This document shows positions 19,694-31,258 of a DNA stretch of 64,000 nt, one piece after another. Both the position numbers and the translations under genes were made by a program. Source of the stretch: Chondrus crispus (taxonomy: Eukaryota; Rhodophyta; Florideophyceae; Gigartinales; Gigartinaceae); contig NW_005178758.1 in NCBI RefSeq assembly GCF_000350225.1, positions 62,001-126,000 on the forward strand, written 5' to 3'. Under the pieces are notes generated by a model. It saw only the letters and a list, made by a program, of their open reading frames with translations. It did no database searches and had not been told where the DNA came from. Positions within the stretch are counted from its first letter, which is position 1. Each line of letters begins with the position of its first letter.

Positions 19694-20356
19694 TGTGGCA
19701 TAACGGCGGTTCGCGATTAGATTTAGATCAGATCAATACGAACCACACGCGCGCACACGTGTACCCCCACGTGTACGGAGGACGCGGGACCACACGCGTA
19801 CACGTGTAGGAGGCGCGTACCACCGCGCGCACAGTACGCGTCCCACACGTGTGCTGTCAGCCCCGACGGCTGACAGCATTACAGCGCGGGACGACCCGCG
19901 CTACAGTAAGTTACTACAGCATACCGGTACTGTAGTATTATGATAGACGCATTGTATACATTAAATACAAGCGTGACCGGCGGCGGGGTAGGTGGACAAG
20001 CACGGACTTGTCCACGACCTACCGCCTAGGTCCGTCTTCCAGCTTAACTAACGAGCGCGATCCGCCTTCGCGCGCGTTAACCGGGACAAAGCGGGTAGGG
20101 GACAGCTGCGTACGCGAGCGAGCCTCGATCCGCCTCCGCCCGTCAGCGCTGGTACGTTACCCAGCGCTGCTCCGGGGCGTCGAGGCGTAGATCGGCCCGC
20201 GCGTACGCTCGTCCCCGACCGTCCCGCTCTACCACGCTACTAGGGCCCGCTTCCCTGTCCCGTTAGCTGTGTGTTCTCCCTGTCTTCTCACCCCTCGTAC
20301 GGGGTCTACGTCGAGCTAAGTATACACCCCTCTCCGTTGGGGGGTGTTATACTACA
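19694..20356 (+). repeat. 5' LTR of the chromovirus
   Basis: It begins TGTGGCATAAC and ends GTGTTATACTACA. It shares ordered blocks with the other two LTRs: GGACAAGCACGGACTTGTC, GCGGACCGGCGGC-like and GGGGCGTCGAGGCG. It carries several predicted hairpins, including CAGCGCTGG paired with CCAGCGCTG. Confidence 0.85.
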
Positions 20357-20357
20357 G

Positions 20358-20370
20358 TGGTCTCCCGACC
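20358..20370 (+). promoter_or_regulatory. Likely primer-binding site
   Basis: TGGTCTCCCGACC starts 1 bp after the LTR. The leading TGG pairs with a tRNA 3' CCA. I cannot assign the tRNA. Confidence 0.5.
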
Positions 20371-20435
20371 TAGAAGACCCCGGAGTACGTTCTCCGAGAA
20401 GACCTCTTAGGCCCTCCGCGTCCGAACGCGTTGAG

Positions 20436-23006
20436 ATGAGCCAGGAGTACGAGCCCTCGATCCGCTCCGAAGCGGCGGATCCGAGTCCGGACGCTGTGCG
20501 ATCCCCATCCGCCCCGTCGGGCGACGGCGACGCAGGTCCTCGTGACCGCGAACCGTCGCTCGGATCCTCCGAGGAAAGAGCGGCGGCGATGTTCGAACGC
20601 ATAGCCGAATACATCGAGGAAGTCCGTACTTCCCTTCGGATCGATGTATCGGACCATGTATACACTCGATGTATGGCCGAGCTCCGCTCCCTGCGTGAAG
20701 GGAGGTTCGATAGAGTGACGCAGTCCTTAGAGAATCTCCGAGCACTTATCGACGAGTTACACTCGCGGATAGTGCTCGTCGAAGACTCGCGTCTCGTATC
20801 GCCCGGACCATCCGGGCAAGGTCGTCCCGAGGGGCCGACCCCTACGAGACGACCTGAGGACCGATCCTCCCCGTCCGCGGAACAGTTGGGTGCGTTCGCG
20901 CACCTCTCCGCCGAGCTCAACGCCACGCGTCGGCGTGCTCGTGACATGGAACGGACCATGGCTGCAAGGCTGCCCGGTGCCCCCACGAGAGGGCCCGGTG
21001 GTACCGTACCTCCGAGCGCCGTCGCTCGGGACCGCTGGGGACCGGCTGGTGCCGACACCAGCCGAACCGCGGAAGGCAACCGCCTTCCGACTGGCGCGAA
21101 TTACGCGTCTGAGACCCAAGCATTGCCGCCTATCCCCGGAAGTAGGCGGCAGATGGAACGCGTATCGTATCGCGACGACCCTGACCGTGGAGGAACTGCC
21201 CGCTGATCCGGAGTACCGACGTACTGTGTCGATCCCCGCTGGGGCGGCTACCCGCCGGCGAACTACGCCGAGCATCCAGGTCCGGTAGACGTCCGTACGC
21301 TACCCGTAACCCCCTTCGGCACGCTGGGTCCCGCCGAACCCGGACTCGAGCCGGTACATACGATGATCCAAGAGTTCAGCGCCGTCGCTGACTATCGTAT
21401 GTACCGGCTGGATAACACCTCGAGGCTCGGTACCTCGGGTGACGCGGGACGGATCGCGAAGTACGTTCAACGCTGCCGTGGGATCCGACCTACGATGAGG
21501 AGCTTTGACGGTACGGACCCGATCCAGCTCCTACCGTTCTTGAAGGATGTCCGAATAACCTTCAACTCGCAACACCTTACCGAAGGTGTTGCGGTACGAG
21601 TCCTCGCGCACTTCCTAGAGCGCGACGCGGAGCGCCTGTATACGAGATACACAATGCGTGGCCTCCGCGCCGGCCAGCTACACGACGACATGAGCTGGCC
21701 GGGGCTCGTGAACCAGTTCCTGAAACGCTACCTAACCGACGACGTGTTAGGTGAAGCGTACGACGCTGTCGCCACGGCGCGACAGCAATCTCATGAAACG
21801 GAGAGCACGTTCGCGGACCGGCTAGAAACTGCTGCGTTCCGGTGCACGGCGGTGTTCTCCGAACAGTCCCTTGCGCACTACTTCGTGCGGGGACTGGCAC
21901 CGGCGACCCGTGTCGCAGTTTCCGAAACCGTACAGCGGCTGCCGAGCCGCCAGAAGACCGATCTTCCAACCATCCGCCGTATCGCCACGGCGGAAGGAAC
22001 GACGTACCGCGCTCGGCGCGGTTTACCCCTGCCGGATACGAAACCGGCAGGGAGGGCTGGCAGGACTACGAAGTCTGCCGCCACAAGTTCGCCCGCTACG
22101 ACCCTCCACATCGAGGAGGATGAGTGGCAGGCCGACCCTGTCCTCATTACGCAAGGAGGAGGACCCGTGGGGGGACGACCCCCCTCACCGATGTCGACCG
22201 GAACGACATCCAGTTACGCGACCGCCTTCGCGGCCACTCCAAGAGTGGCAAGGGGTACGGATCCCCGGGTCGCAGAGCTCGACATATCGAGTCGAGATGC
22301 AGGAGCTGAAGCCCCTCGCGTACCCCTCCTCACCGATGAGGAGGCGCGGCACGCAGCGACCTTCGCCTCAACGGATGGCAGCGCGTACGTGTGCTGGCTA
22401 TGCCGTACGTACGGACACGCCATGTACGCGTGCCCGTTCCTGTCGCCGGAACAACGAATGTTCACGGCGTACAGGAACTACCGCTACCAGATGGAGACGC
22501 GCCCCGGCGCGCGTAATCTCCTCCGGCAGTCGGTCGGCGAGGGCCGCCCCCCGCGTCAAGGTTTCCCGAATCGTTCGGGTGGGGGCACACGCTTCGCCCC
22601 ACGCGGAGGCGGGTATCTTCGTAACGAACTCGATCGTCGTGATCGACCGGATTACCGCCCGTCGGACACAAGGTATCCCCGTCAAGGGGGGAGAGGGGAC
22701 CGAGACCGTTCTCGGTTACCCCAACAGGTACAAAACGCGATCATGTACATGCAGGATTGGGTAGAGGACCCGTATTCTCTACCCACGGAGGGGCGCGAAG
22801 GAGACCCGACTCGCCTCGTCCCCCATATCCTGCGACGACCGGACGTCACAGGCCAAGGTCAGGAAGTACCCGAATACTTCGCTGACGTCGCGCGGCCGCG
22901 GTGGGGGAATCGTCCCGACCCACACGGCCAAGGACCCGAAGAAGACCTGGCCACCGATGGCCAGGAAGGTAGCTCAGATAGCACCGGTAGTTCGAAAAAA
23001 GGGTAA
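20436..23006 (+). pseudogene. gag: Chromovirus gag, one in-frame TGA
   Basis: Starts MSQEYEPSIRSEA 80 bp after the LTR. The first ~256 residues are Pro/Ser/Arg-rich with helices (ERIAEYIEEVRTSL). A TGA at 21204 interrupts, but the same frame stays open into the capsid-like region (FLKDVRITFNSQHL, FLKRYLTDDVLGEAY, ETESTFADRLETAAFRC) and a CCHC knuckle CWLCRTYGHAMYAC. A basic Arg/Gly-rich tail follows. The TGA is probably a mutation, although stop readthrough cannot be excluded. Confidence 0.85.
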
Positions 23007-23152
23007 AGACGGTTACGTACACGCGGTCGCGTGAGCCGTCTTATCCCTACGAACTAGACCGGACCCGGCGTGCTGGCCAAGGACACGGGGGGTATTGTCC
23101 GATAATACATCCCCCGTGTGCTGGAGCGAGCACGGGAACTCCTGCGGCGCCA

Positions 23153-25777
23153 ATGCAGGAGAACGGGAGCGTCGAGGCCTCCGTAAGCCCGACGCTGGAG
23201 GAGAGCACCGCCGGGACACCGTCAACCCCGGTGATGCTGAGCGAACACGAGGGAAGTAATGAAGACCGAAAGGAGCCCGTCGATCTCCTAGCTTCCGTGA
23301 GCCAAGGCCCACCGACGAACGGTCCTCCGCGTATGGACCCGAGCACTCGAGGGGGCGTCACCGAGCCGCGGACGCCCCAAGAAACGCGTAGAAGGAAGCG
23401 CAAGAGGGGTCAACACCGAAAGCGAAAGCCCCGACAGAACGACCTCACCGATAAGGTCGCGCCTAAGATAGTCGATGGCCTCGTGTGCCTCATGACGTCA
23501 AAAATATATAACGTCTTGGGCTCCGTGGCCACCGGAGGCAACGCGTTCAAGCCCCACACGATCGCCGTCGATACTTGTTGGGGGTACAACTTGGTGAGGA
23601 AGGCCGACCTTCCTCCGGACTGGACCCGCTACGTGATACGGGACGCGCCATTACCCCGACTGGCTGGCGCGAACAGTAACCCGCTCCGACTTACGGCCGT
23701 CGTCCATCTCGTTGTCAGGTTGCGGAACACGACGTTCCGCATGCCTTTCGTAGTGGCCGAACAGCTCGCTGTTCCCGTCCTACTTGGGACCGCGTTCATC
23801 GATGCCCACGTACGCAGCATAGATATCGATGGCCAGAAGCTCGAACTTCGCCACGGTGGCTCCGTAGCCATCGTCGACGGGAAGGGGGAGCCGGCTCCCC
23901 CTACTAGGCGACGCGGACGCCAGACGAGCCGACCGGATGTACGCGAGGAGGCCCCGCAGGCGATCCGAATCGCCCGCTGGGTTACCATCACCGCGATGTC
24001 ACAAGCCCGAGTGCGTGTGACAACCGCGGGGAGGGGCCTCGTGTTCTTGGAGCCCAAGCCCTCACTCCAACACCGACATGGAGTGAGGTTGACGAATGGC
24101 GTCGCAGAGGTTCTGCCGAATCAGACCTTCGATGTCATCGTCGCGAACTTCTCGCGACGGGAGAGGCGGCTTCCGAAGCACACCGTCGTGGGATACGCGA
24201 AGCGCAACCCCCTCGCGATCCTCACGCCCGAACGGAGGGTCGCCGAGGGGATCGCGCACGCGCTACACCTGACCGACTTGACCGATCAAGTCGGAAGGGT
24301 GGGAGTTGGCCGATCCAACTCCGACGACCAGACCACCGCGGGTGACGGAGGGGTTGACACGGACGAACGGTCACCTTTATACCACCCGACGGCGGGGGGT
24401 ACTGTACCCCCACAGAATAAGGATCCCGAAAATCCACCGATGGATTGGGAAAAAGAGATTGACTTGTCATACATCGACGATGACAAGCTCCGTGGCCACG
24501 TACTTGAGATGCTCCGTAGGCACTCGAGTCTGTGGAGCGGTGCGCTCGGAACTATCCGAGCAACGGAGCACCGCATTGCCCTCGAACCGGGTACGAAGCC
24601 GATACGCTCGATGCCCTACCGTAAGGGGCCCGCGATGCGCGAAATGGTCGCGAAGGAGGTCAACAAGATGTTGAACGCAGGGGTTATCGAACCCGCGAGC
24701 ACCGAGTGGGCTTCCCCGGTGGTGCTCGTACCGAAGAAAGACGGCTCTCTTCGGTTCTGCGTAGACTATCGGCGTCTCAACGCGAAGACTGCAGCGGATT
24801 CGTATCCGCTGCCGCGTATGGACGACTGCATCGACTCGTTAGGAGATGCAGCCGTCTTCACCACGTTGGACTGCAATTCCGGTTATTGGCAGATCCCGGT
24901 CGCTCCGGAAGACCGAGATAAGACCACGTTTACGACGCACATGGGCACGTTTCGCCACTTGCGCATGCCGTTTGGACTCAAAGGGGCACCGGCCACCTTC
25001 CAACGTGCGCTCGACATAATACTCTCCAGATTCCGCTGGCAAATATGCCTCGTCTACCTCGACGACGTGATCGTGTTCTCCCGTACGCACGGAGAACACG
25101 CGAGGCATCTCGATACCGTCTTGAGCTTACTGCGGAGTTCCGGTATCTCCCTCAAGCTCAAGAAGTGCATCTTCTTCCGACCGAAGGTGCACTACCTGGG
25201 GCACGTCATCTCCCCAGGCAAGTTGAGGGTGGCCGATACGGCGGCCGACGCTTTCAAGACGTTCACGTTCCCGAGGACGTTGACGCAAGTGCGCTCGTTC
25301 CTCGGGGCGTGCAACGTATACCGCCGATTCGTTAAGGGGTTCGCTAAGATTGCGCGTCCTCTGACCGACATGACGCGCAAGGATTCAGATCCCGATTTCT
25401 ATAACCCTACGGAGCTGCAACTTCAGGCGTTCGAGAACCTTAAGAAGTGCATGATCGCTCCGCCTATCCTCGCGTTGCCTCGGCACGGCCGTCCGTACAT
25501 GATAGACACCGAAGCGAGTGCCTACCAACTCGGCTGCACCTTACTTCAGGAGCACGAAGAGCCGAACGACTGGCGCCCCGTGGGGTATTGGTCGTACTCA
25601 CTGTCCGATAGTGAGCGCAACTACAGCGCTACCGAACGCGAGTGCTTCGCCGTAGTGTGGGCCGTCCGCACACTACGGCCGTACGTAGAAGGCACGAAGT
25701 TCACCGTACGGACGGACCATGACGTCCTCCGATGGCTCATGTCCCTCACCGAGAGTTCCGGAAGACTGACCCGATAG
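23153..25777 (+). CDS. pol: Chromovirus pol, first part: protease, reverse transcriptase, RNase H
   Basis: Protease: IAVDTCWGYNLV in place of the usual DTG/DSG, with the later VPVLLGTAFIDAHV strand. Reverse transcriptase: RFCVDYRRLNAKT, TLDCNSGYWQIPV, MPFGLKGAPATFQ, and the catalytic VYLDDVIVFS. RNase H: MIDTEASAYQLGCTL, SATERECFAVVW, RTDHDVLRWL. TAG at 25775 stops the frame where related proteins usually have Trp, and the same frame continues into integrase. The substitution in the protease DTG motif is odd and may reflect inactivation. Confidence 0.9.
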   Translation: MQENGSVEASVSPTLEESTAGTPSTPVMLSEHEGSNEDRKEPVDLLASVSQGPPTNGPPRMDPSTRGGVTEPRTPQETRRRKRKRGQHRKRKPRQNDLTDKVAPKIVDGLVCLMTSKIYNVLGSVATGGNAFKPHTIAVDTCWGYNLVRKADLPPDWTRYVIRDAPLPRLAGANSNPLRLTAVVHLVVRLRNTTFRMPFVVAEQLAVPVLLGTAFIDAHVRSIDIDGQKLELRHGGSVAIVDGKGEPAPPTRRRGRQTSRPDVREEAPQAIRIARWVTITAMSQARVRVTTAGRGLVFLEPKPSLQHRHGVRLTNGVAEVLPNQTFDVIVANFSRRERRLPKHTVVGYAKRNPLAILTPERRVAEGIAHALHLTDLTDQVGRVGVGRSNSDDQTTAGDGGVDTDERSPLYHPTAGGTVPPQNKDPENPPMDWEKEIDLSYIDDDKLRGHVLEMLRRHSSLWSGALGTIRATEHRIALEPGTKPIRSMPYRKGPAMREMVAKEVNKMLNAGVIEPASTEWASPVVLVPKKDGSLRFCVDYRRLNAKTAADSYPLPRMDDCIDSLGDAAVFTTLDCNSGYWQIPVAPEDRDKTTFTTHMGTFRHLRMPFGLKGAPATFQRALDIILSRFRWQICLVYLDDVIVFSRTHGEHARHLDTVLSLLRSSGISLKLKKCIFFRPKVHYLGHVISPGKLRVADTAADAFKTFTFPRTLTQVRSFLGACNVYRRFVKGFAKIARPLTDMTRKDSDPDFYNPTELQLQAFENLKKCMIAPPILALPRHGRPYMIDTEASAYQLGCTLLQEHEEPNDWRPVGYWSYSLSDSERNYSATERECFAVVWAVRTLRPYVEGTKFTVRTDHDVLRWLMSLTESSGRLTR

Positions 25778-27727
25778 CGGCTACGTCTGGCTGAATACGA
25801 TTTCACCATTCAGTACCGCCCTGGACGCGTGCATCAGATGCCGGATGCCCTGTCACGACTCGTGTCGCCGAAGGTCGCCGATGACCCTCGCCCCACCGTC
25901 GAGGTGGATGACGACATCCCCACTTTCGACGGGGGCACGACAGTTCGAGACGTATCGAACGAGCTCGTGGACCACGCTTGTACCACGAGCTGTGATCACC
26001 AGGCCGTCCATGTCTTCGTAACGACACGGAACCAAGCCGAAGCCCGGACAAGGTCGCGCGTACAGACGCGCGGCGAACGGCGAGGCGACGACGAAGCCCC
26101 CGCTCTCCAAGGACCCAATGCGTTTTGGGAGGAGAGCGACGAGTTCGACGCCGCCGACATCCAGCGCGCCGAAGACCCCGAGGCTGGCGCGCTGGACTCC
26201 CTGGTCGCCCCAACGCAGGACGACCTTCCGGCCCCTCTGACGGTAGAGGAGATAGCCGAGGAGCAACGCGTGGATGACTTCTGCCAAACCGTTTTGGCAC
26301 GACAGTCAGAGTCCCGGGACTCCGCGTTCTTCGAGGACCACCAAGGGGTGCTCAAACGGAGACATCCCTTCGACCCTGATATCCTTCAGGTGGTGGTACT
26401 TCGGACGCTCCGAGCCAGGCTCCTTGGCCTGTGCCACAACCCGGCCATTGCGGGGCACCCGGGCCAGAACCGTATGTACTACGCACTTCGACGCGAGTAC
26501 TACTGGCCCCACATGGCTGCAGACGTCGCAGCCACGGTGCGAGGGTGTCGAACCTGCGCGATGAACCGGGTGAAGCTGAGGAAACATCTCAACCGATTGA
26601 GATTGTTTCCAGCTACGAGGCCACTCGAGAGCCTCGCGATCGACATCTTGGGGCCGCTCGCCAAGACAAAGGCAGGAAAACGGTTCCTGCTCGTGAATAC
26701 GGACCGCTTCAGTAAGCTGACGCAAGTCGTTGCGCTCCGCACGATAACAGCGTACACGGTCGCAGTTGCGTTCTGCGACTCGTGGGTGTTCAAGTATGGC
26801 GTCCCTGGCACGGTGCTTTCGGACAACGGCTCTCAGTTTAATGCCAAGTTCTTCCACAGCACGTGCCGCGTCCTGGGGATAACGAATTTGTACACTTCGG
26901 CGTACCATCCCCAGACGAACGGGCAAGTCGAGCGATATAACCGAACAATCGCCTCAATACTGAGGAACTACGTGGGTGAACACCTGGACGACTGGGATGT
27001 GTACGTGGGGCCGCTTACGTATGCGTACAACTCCCACGTACATCGCACCACACGCACCACGCCGTTTGAGCTCGTGCTCAGCAGGCCACCGTCGGAGTTC
27101 TCTCTCCGACAGGCGGACGGCGACGCGCCCCCTTCCGATAGGGGGAACCAACGTGCCGAGTTCCTCAAGACCTTGGACTCGACTATCCAAAAGGCCTACG
27201 GGAGCCTGCGTCGCACGCAGGCTCGCTACAAGCGCGACTTCGATAAGCGCATACGACGTATTAATTCCCGGCTCCGTCCCGGAGAATACGTATATCTCAA
27301 CCCCACCGATGGGGCTAAGACATCGAACAAGCTCGCCTCGCCCGCTGTCGGACCCTACCGCGTGCTCGCCAATGACCGCCGAACCATCACGATCGATCGT
27401 GATGGCGTCACCGAGCGAGTCTCCGCCGACCGCTGCGTGTACGCCCCGTCTCCGATAGACGCGCCACGAGCAAGTACGACGACCCCACGGGACCTCGCCG
27501 ATAAGGTCACTGCGGGAGCGCAGTATGCCGTCGTACGGCTACTGAGACATCCAGTCATGGAAGACGGAACTACGGAGTTCCTCATCAAGTGGGCGGACTA
27601 CGCCCAACCCACTTGGACAGCCCGGACTCACGTCCCGGAGGAGTTGGTGTCTCGTTACGCCCAACGCCTCCGGAGACGTACCGGCAGAGACCTCACCCAA
27701 ACCGTGAACGCGGACGTTCTCACTTAA
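25778..27727 (+). CDS. pol: Chromovirus pol, second part: integrase and chromodomain
   Basis: Continuous in frame with RNase H (RLRLAEYDFTIQYRPG, then MPDALSRL). An acidic linker is followed by the HHCC finger (GHPGQNRMYYALRREYYWP, CRTCAMNR) and the DDE core: AIDILGPLAK, VLSDNGSQFNAKFF and QTNGQVERYNRT. A C-terminal chromodomain (VVRLLRHPVME, EFLIKWADYAQPTW, VPEELVSRY) would bind methylated histone tails and steer integration. It ends 7 nt before a GGGGGG tract. Confidence 0.9.
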   Translation, partial: RLRLAEYDFTIQYRPGRVHQMPDALSRLVSPKVADDPRPTVEVDDDIPTFDGGTTVRDVSNELVDHACTTSCDHQAVHVFVTTRNQAEARTRSRVQTRGERRGDDEAPALQGPNAFWEESDEFDAADIQRAEDPEAGALDSLVAPTQDDLPAPLTVEEIAEEQRVDDFCQTVLARQSESRDSAFFEDHQGVLKRRHPFDPDILQVVVLRTLRARLLGLCHNPAIAGHPGQNRMYYALRREYYWPHMAADVAATVRGCRTCAMNRVKLRKHLNRLRLFPATRPLESLAIDILGPLAKTKAGKRFLLVNTDRFSKLTQVVALRTITAYTVAVAFCDSWVFKYGVPGTVLSDNGSQFNAKFFHSTCRVLGITNLYTSAYHPQTNGQVERYNRTIASILRNYVGEHLDDWDVYVGPLTYAYNSHVHRTTRTTPFELVLSRPPSEFSLRQADGDAPPSDRGNQRAEFLKTLDSTIQKAYGSLRRTQARYKRDFDKRIRRINSRLRPGEYVYLNPTDGAKTSNKLASPAVGPYRVLANDRRTITIDRDGVTERVSADRCVYAPSPIDAPRASTTTPRDLADKVTAGAQYAVVRLLRHPVMEDGTTEFLIKWADYAQPTWTARTHVPEELVSRYAQRLRRRTGRDLTQTVNADVLT

Positions 27728-30700
27728 GGGGGGGGCCTCAACCGCTCCTTCGCGGATTAACCCCAGCCTGCACGAACAGACTAAAAGGGGAAGCGAAGGA
27801 GGACAGCGGACTCTATCGGAGGGTCACAGCCGGGGACGTGTTAAAGTCAAGTCGTATTGACTTCTCGGAGGTCAAGGACGCGAGACATAAGAACAGGACA
27901 GTACGAACTGCCTGAAAAAAAATGTTGGGCCCTCGCAATGACCAATATTACGAGGACCCCAAGTACCCCCCTTCAGAGCTGAAGGGTTAGACGATCTCTA
28001 GCTCGAAGTCACTGGACGTCCCGTTCAGTCCAGCAAACTCGAGCCGAGAGGCCCAAAGAACGCGCGATCGCCCACGATAGGGCCATTATTGATGGGGGAC
28101 ACCGAGTCCCCCGGAGAGCGGGCAACACCCCGAAGCCACTCTCACTCCGAGCCCTCAGTCCGCATCCGGGTCCGATAACGAGCAAGTAGATGAGCAGGCG
28201 AGTGGAGCTGCGTCGGGAGAACACGCGACCGGGCAGTTAAATAAGAGCGAGCAAGCGTGAGCAACGCAATTCGGGGGCAGTGATATCTGCACACAGGTGC
28301 GGGACACGCCGGATCCATCGCCAACATATGCCCCGTAATACGGGAGATTACGGGAGAGGAGAGCGTTACACGTGAGCGACGCCGGGGGAGGGGTGCGCGC
28401 CAGGCACCAACACCGCTTGCGTCATCACCAAATCACTCCGCCACCATCCTCTAAAAATTACGAAAAATTAACGGGGAAAATTACACGAGCACGTGCATCG
28501 CGCACCTGGGTACTGTGCGCCAGCGACAAGCAAGGTTGAAACCGGACGACGCTGCCCGAGGGGTACAATGAATGGCCGCGTGAAGGTACACACGTCCGCC
28601 CCCTGGCAAGAAAGGGACGCGGGCGTGAGGTTGAATCGTACGCGCGCACCGAGCGGGTGCCTCGAAAACCGACGTGGGACAAGCCGCCGGATCGGCTTTT
28701 TAACTTTCTTCGCGCGCGCTGCAGACCAAGCACAGGATGAGCGACTGGCCCAGGCCGCCCTCCAGCTACCAACGGAGGAACGGGTGACTACAGTCGAGGA
28801 GACGACCAGCGCAGGGGACTCCTGCGCCCCCGAACCGTCGCCGCCGACGGCGAACAACGCTGGAAGACACCTCCCCCACGGGATCCTACGTCACTAACCT
28901 CTCTGTCTTTGCAAGCACGAACGCACGAACCGACGCCTCGCCGCGATGACGCGCGCGCGCCCTGTGGCAGACGCCGAACGTAAGACGCCACTCTGGCAAA
29001 GCGGATCGCGAACCGCAGTTTCGAACAAGCGTGCTATGGCCGAAGGAAGGCACGGGTACCGACGACGAACCCCCGGCGGCCCCGGAACCCCAAATACCAC
29101 GCCCAGGGAGGAACGCGCGCCGAGGGCGCTAGAAGTCGTCACAACCCTTCCACCACCAGGCACAGCTCCGACAAAAGGGACAGCGCCGCGGATAGCTCAG
29201 GGCGAAGCGGAGGATGACGGTCGCCCGAGCCTCGGCGAAACAAGACGCCGCGATCCGTCGCGCAAAACGATGCCCCTCGTAGGGATCAGATAGACAGTCG
29301 GATAACTCGGATCGCACCCGTCGTCCACAAGTGCAACTGGAGGCGGCGCCGACGTCGTCTCGCGACCGACTGCACGGGCCGACGGCGAGATGGAAGGACG
29401 AAAAGGGATGCCGCTGAGCGTGGGAATTGATAAGCGACGGAAAGAGACCGCGGCAAGGGACTCGGGACGCCCTCCAGAGCACAAGCACGACTTTGAATGT
29501 CGTCTTCGCGGCACCGGCCGCGAGAGGGCGTAGAGATGCCCTTCCCCCACTCCTCCAGGCAGCGACCTGAAAGAAACGACGCCCCAACAGAGCACCGTCG
29601 CTCGCTCGCCGCGAGCACCACGCTGGAGCACGGTAAGAGGGAATTTCCCCCGGCCACCCCGTCGAAACGGGCAAGTCTTCGCCCTTCGCGGGAATACACC
29701 GAACCGATTTGACTGTTTACACGCGAAGGGCTGGATCGCCTTTGTGGCCACCGGGCCGCTTGCCCCTCGCACGTCGGTTGCGAGTGTCTACAAAAAAAAT
29801 CAGTTACCGCTCCCGAGTCGGGCCTCACGCAGAACCACACGCCGCGTACGGGTGGTGAAGAGAACGGCCACGGATTGAGGGTTGCCGCCAACATCATGAC
29901 GTAGATTATCGAATCCGGGAGCATGTCGTCCCCGTACTCAGCCGCTCACGCAGCTATCGACCCGGACCATCGGCTGAGCGTGGACGAACTAGGAAGTCCT
30001 TCGAAGCGCTTTTCGCTTGCGTAGAACGCAAGACAAACCGGCACAAAGAAAGGCAGTTGAGAATAGTATCACTGTGTGTATGGCGCTGGGGGTAGTTCGA
30101 ACGCGGGACGGCACTGTACGATCAGGCTCATGAGTTAGAAGCGGACTTAACGATTGACGACTCCGACCGAATCGGGGATCGGGTTCCGTTGATAGGGGAA
30201 CGAGGACAGCTCGGGCCAGGAGGCCCGCGAGGAACAGGTAATACCCCATCACTCTACGGTGGGACACGCTACGCCGTGTCGAGAAGGAAATGCCTCCTTT
30301 GGTGACGAATGGAAGCATAGGAAGGGCGTTATCCGAGCGGAGACTCGGACCTCGGAACGTCACTGCTCACCAACCTTACGTAGGTCACAACGGCGACAAT
30401 GGGGACTTTACGAGAGCGTCCAGAAAAGCGGCAGGAAGCGCCACCGTTGCAAAGGGTGATAGGAGGACCCCTGCATGCAGAAAGGAAAGGATAACGCCGA
30501 GGACTTGAGACGGCTCTGGATCGGTGCAAGGTAACGGGAGTGGCTCAGCCAATTGGAGCTCGTTAATTTCAGCCAATGGGAGCTCGTTAATTTTAGCCGA
30601 AGAGCGACTTCCATCTCAGCTGCCGTCATCCCGTTAATCTTTCGACGAACTCCCTCTCCCCGGCACGACCCTAAGCGGGGCATACCCGTCGTGGAGCGGC

Positions 30701-31258
30701 GTTACTCAAACCGAGGCCCAGGCCCCCGAGAGCGCCCCCGCTCGCCACCGGTATAAGGCCGCGAACCGTACGGCGGAAGTCGCCGGCGCCCTCCCCACGA
30801 CGGCGAGGAACGCCAAATAGAAGACGGACTTTGCGTCTTCGCGCCCTCGCCTCGACGGCGGGCGGCAAGAAAAAAAAGAGAGAGATAGGGAAAGGGTACG
30901 CACCCGCGCCCTTGCCCGATGGGAAGTGGCGCGACAAGCGAGGCGACCGTCGCAAGCGCAATTATGGAAGCAGATCGCACACGCGACGGACTCCCGCGCA
31001 TCAGACGCAGCGGTCGTAAGAAAGGAGCGTTCACTCGCACGTCCCCCGTTGCTCTACAAAGGGATCCATGTTCGAACAGCATGATGGGACGCGGGGTGGG
31101 ACGGCAACAAATCCGAGCCCCCCCTTTTTTGTCTTGTCCAGGCCAGGGAGGAGGTCTTCCGCGAGCGTAGGAGAAAGACTCGCGAGGAACTGCCTTAGGG
31201 GCTTTACAGGAAAAGAAATGACTAAGGATGTCGAGAGCCGGTCGCTATGCTTGCACGC
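27728..31258. other. 3.5-kb GC-rich spacer within the chromovirus
   Basis: It begins with a PPT-like run (TTAAGGGGGGGGCC) resembling the true PPT at 33890, as if an LTR once started here. I see no recognisable protein in either strand; the ORFs are short, overlapping and low in complexity. A 24-bp direct repeat (CCAATKGGAGCTCGTTAAT) lies near 30550-30590. It may be a decayed antisense gene or acquired filler. Confidence 0.5.

Noticed and set aside
20306..21079. 257-codon ORF antisense to gag, and other long antisense frames across 20-27 kb
   Set aside because: The sense frame carries the Gag and Pol domains; GC-rich, hairpin-rich DNA keeps antisense frames open by chance.
28458..30683. Many short ORFs in the chromovirus spacer as possible genes
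   Set aside because: Low-complexity, overlapping and without domains; no codon pattern favours one frame.
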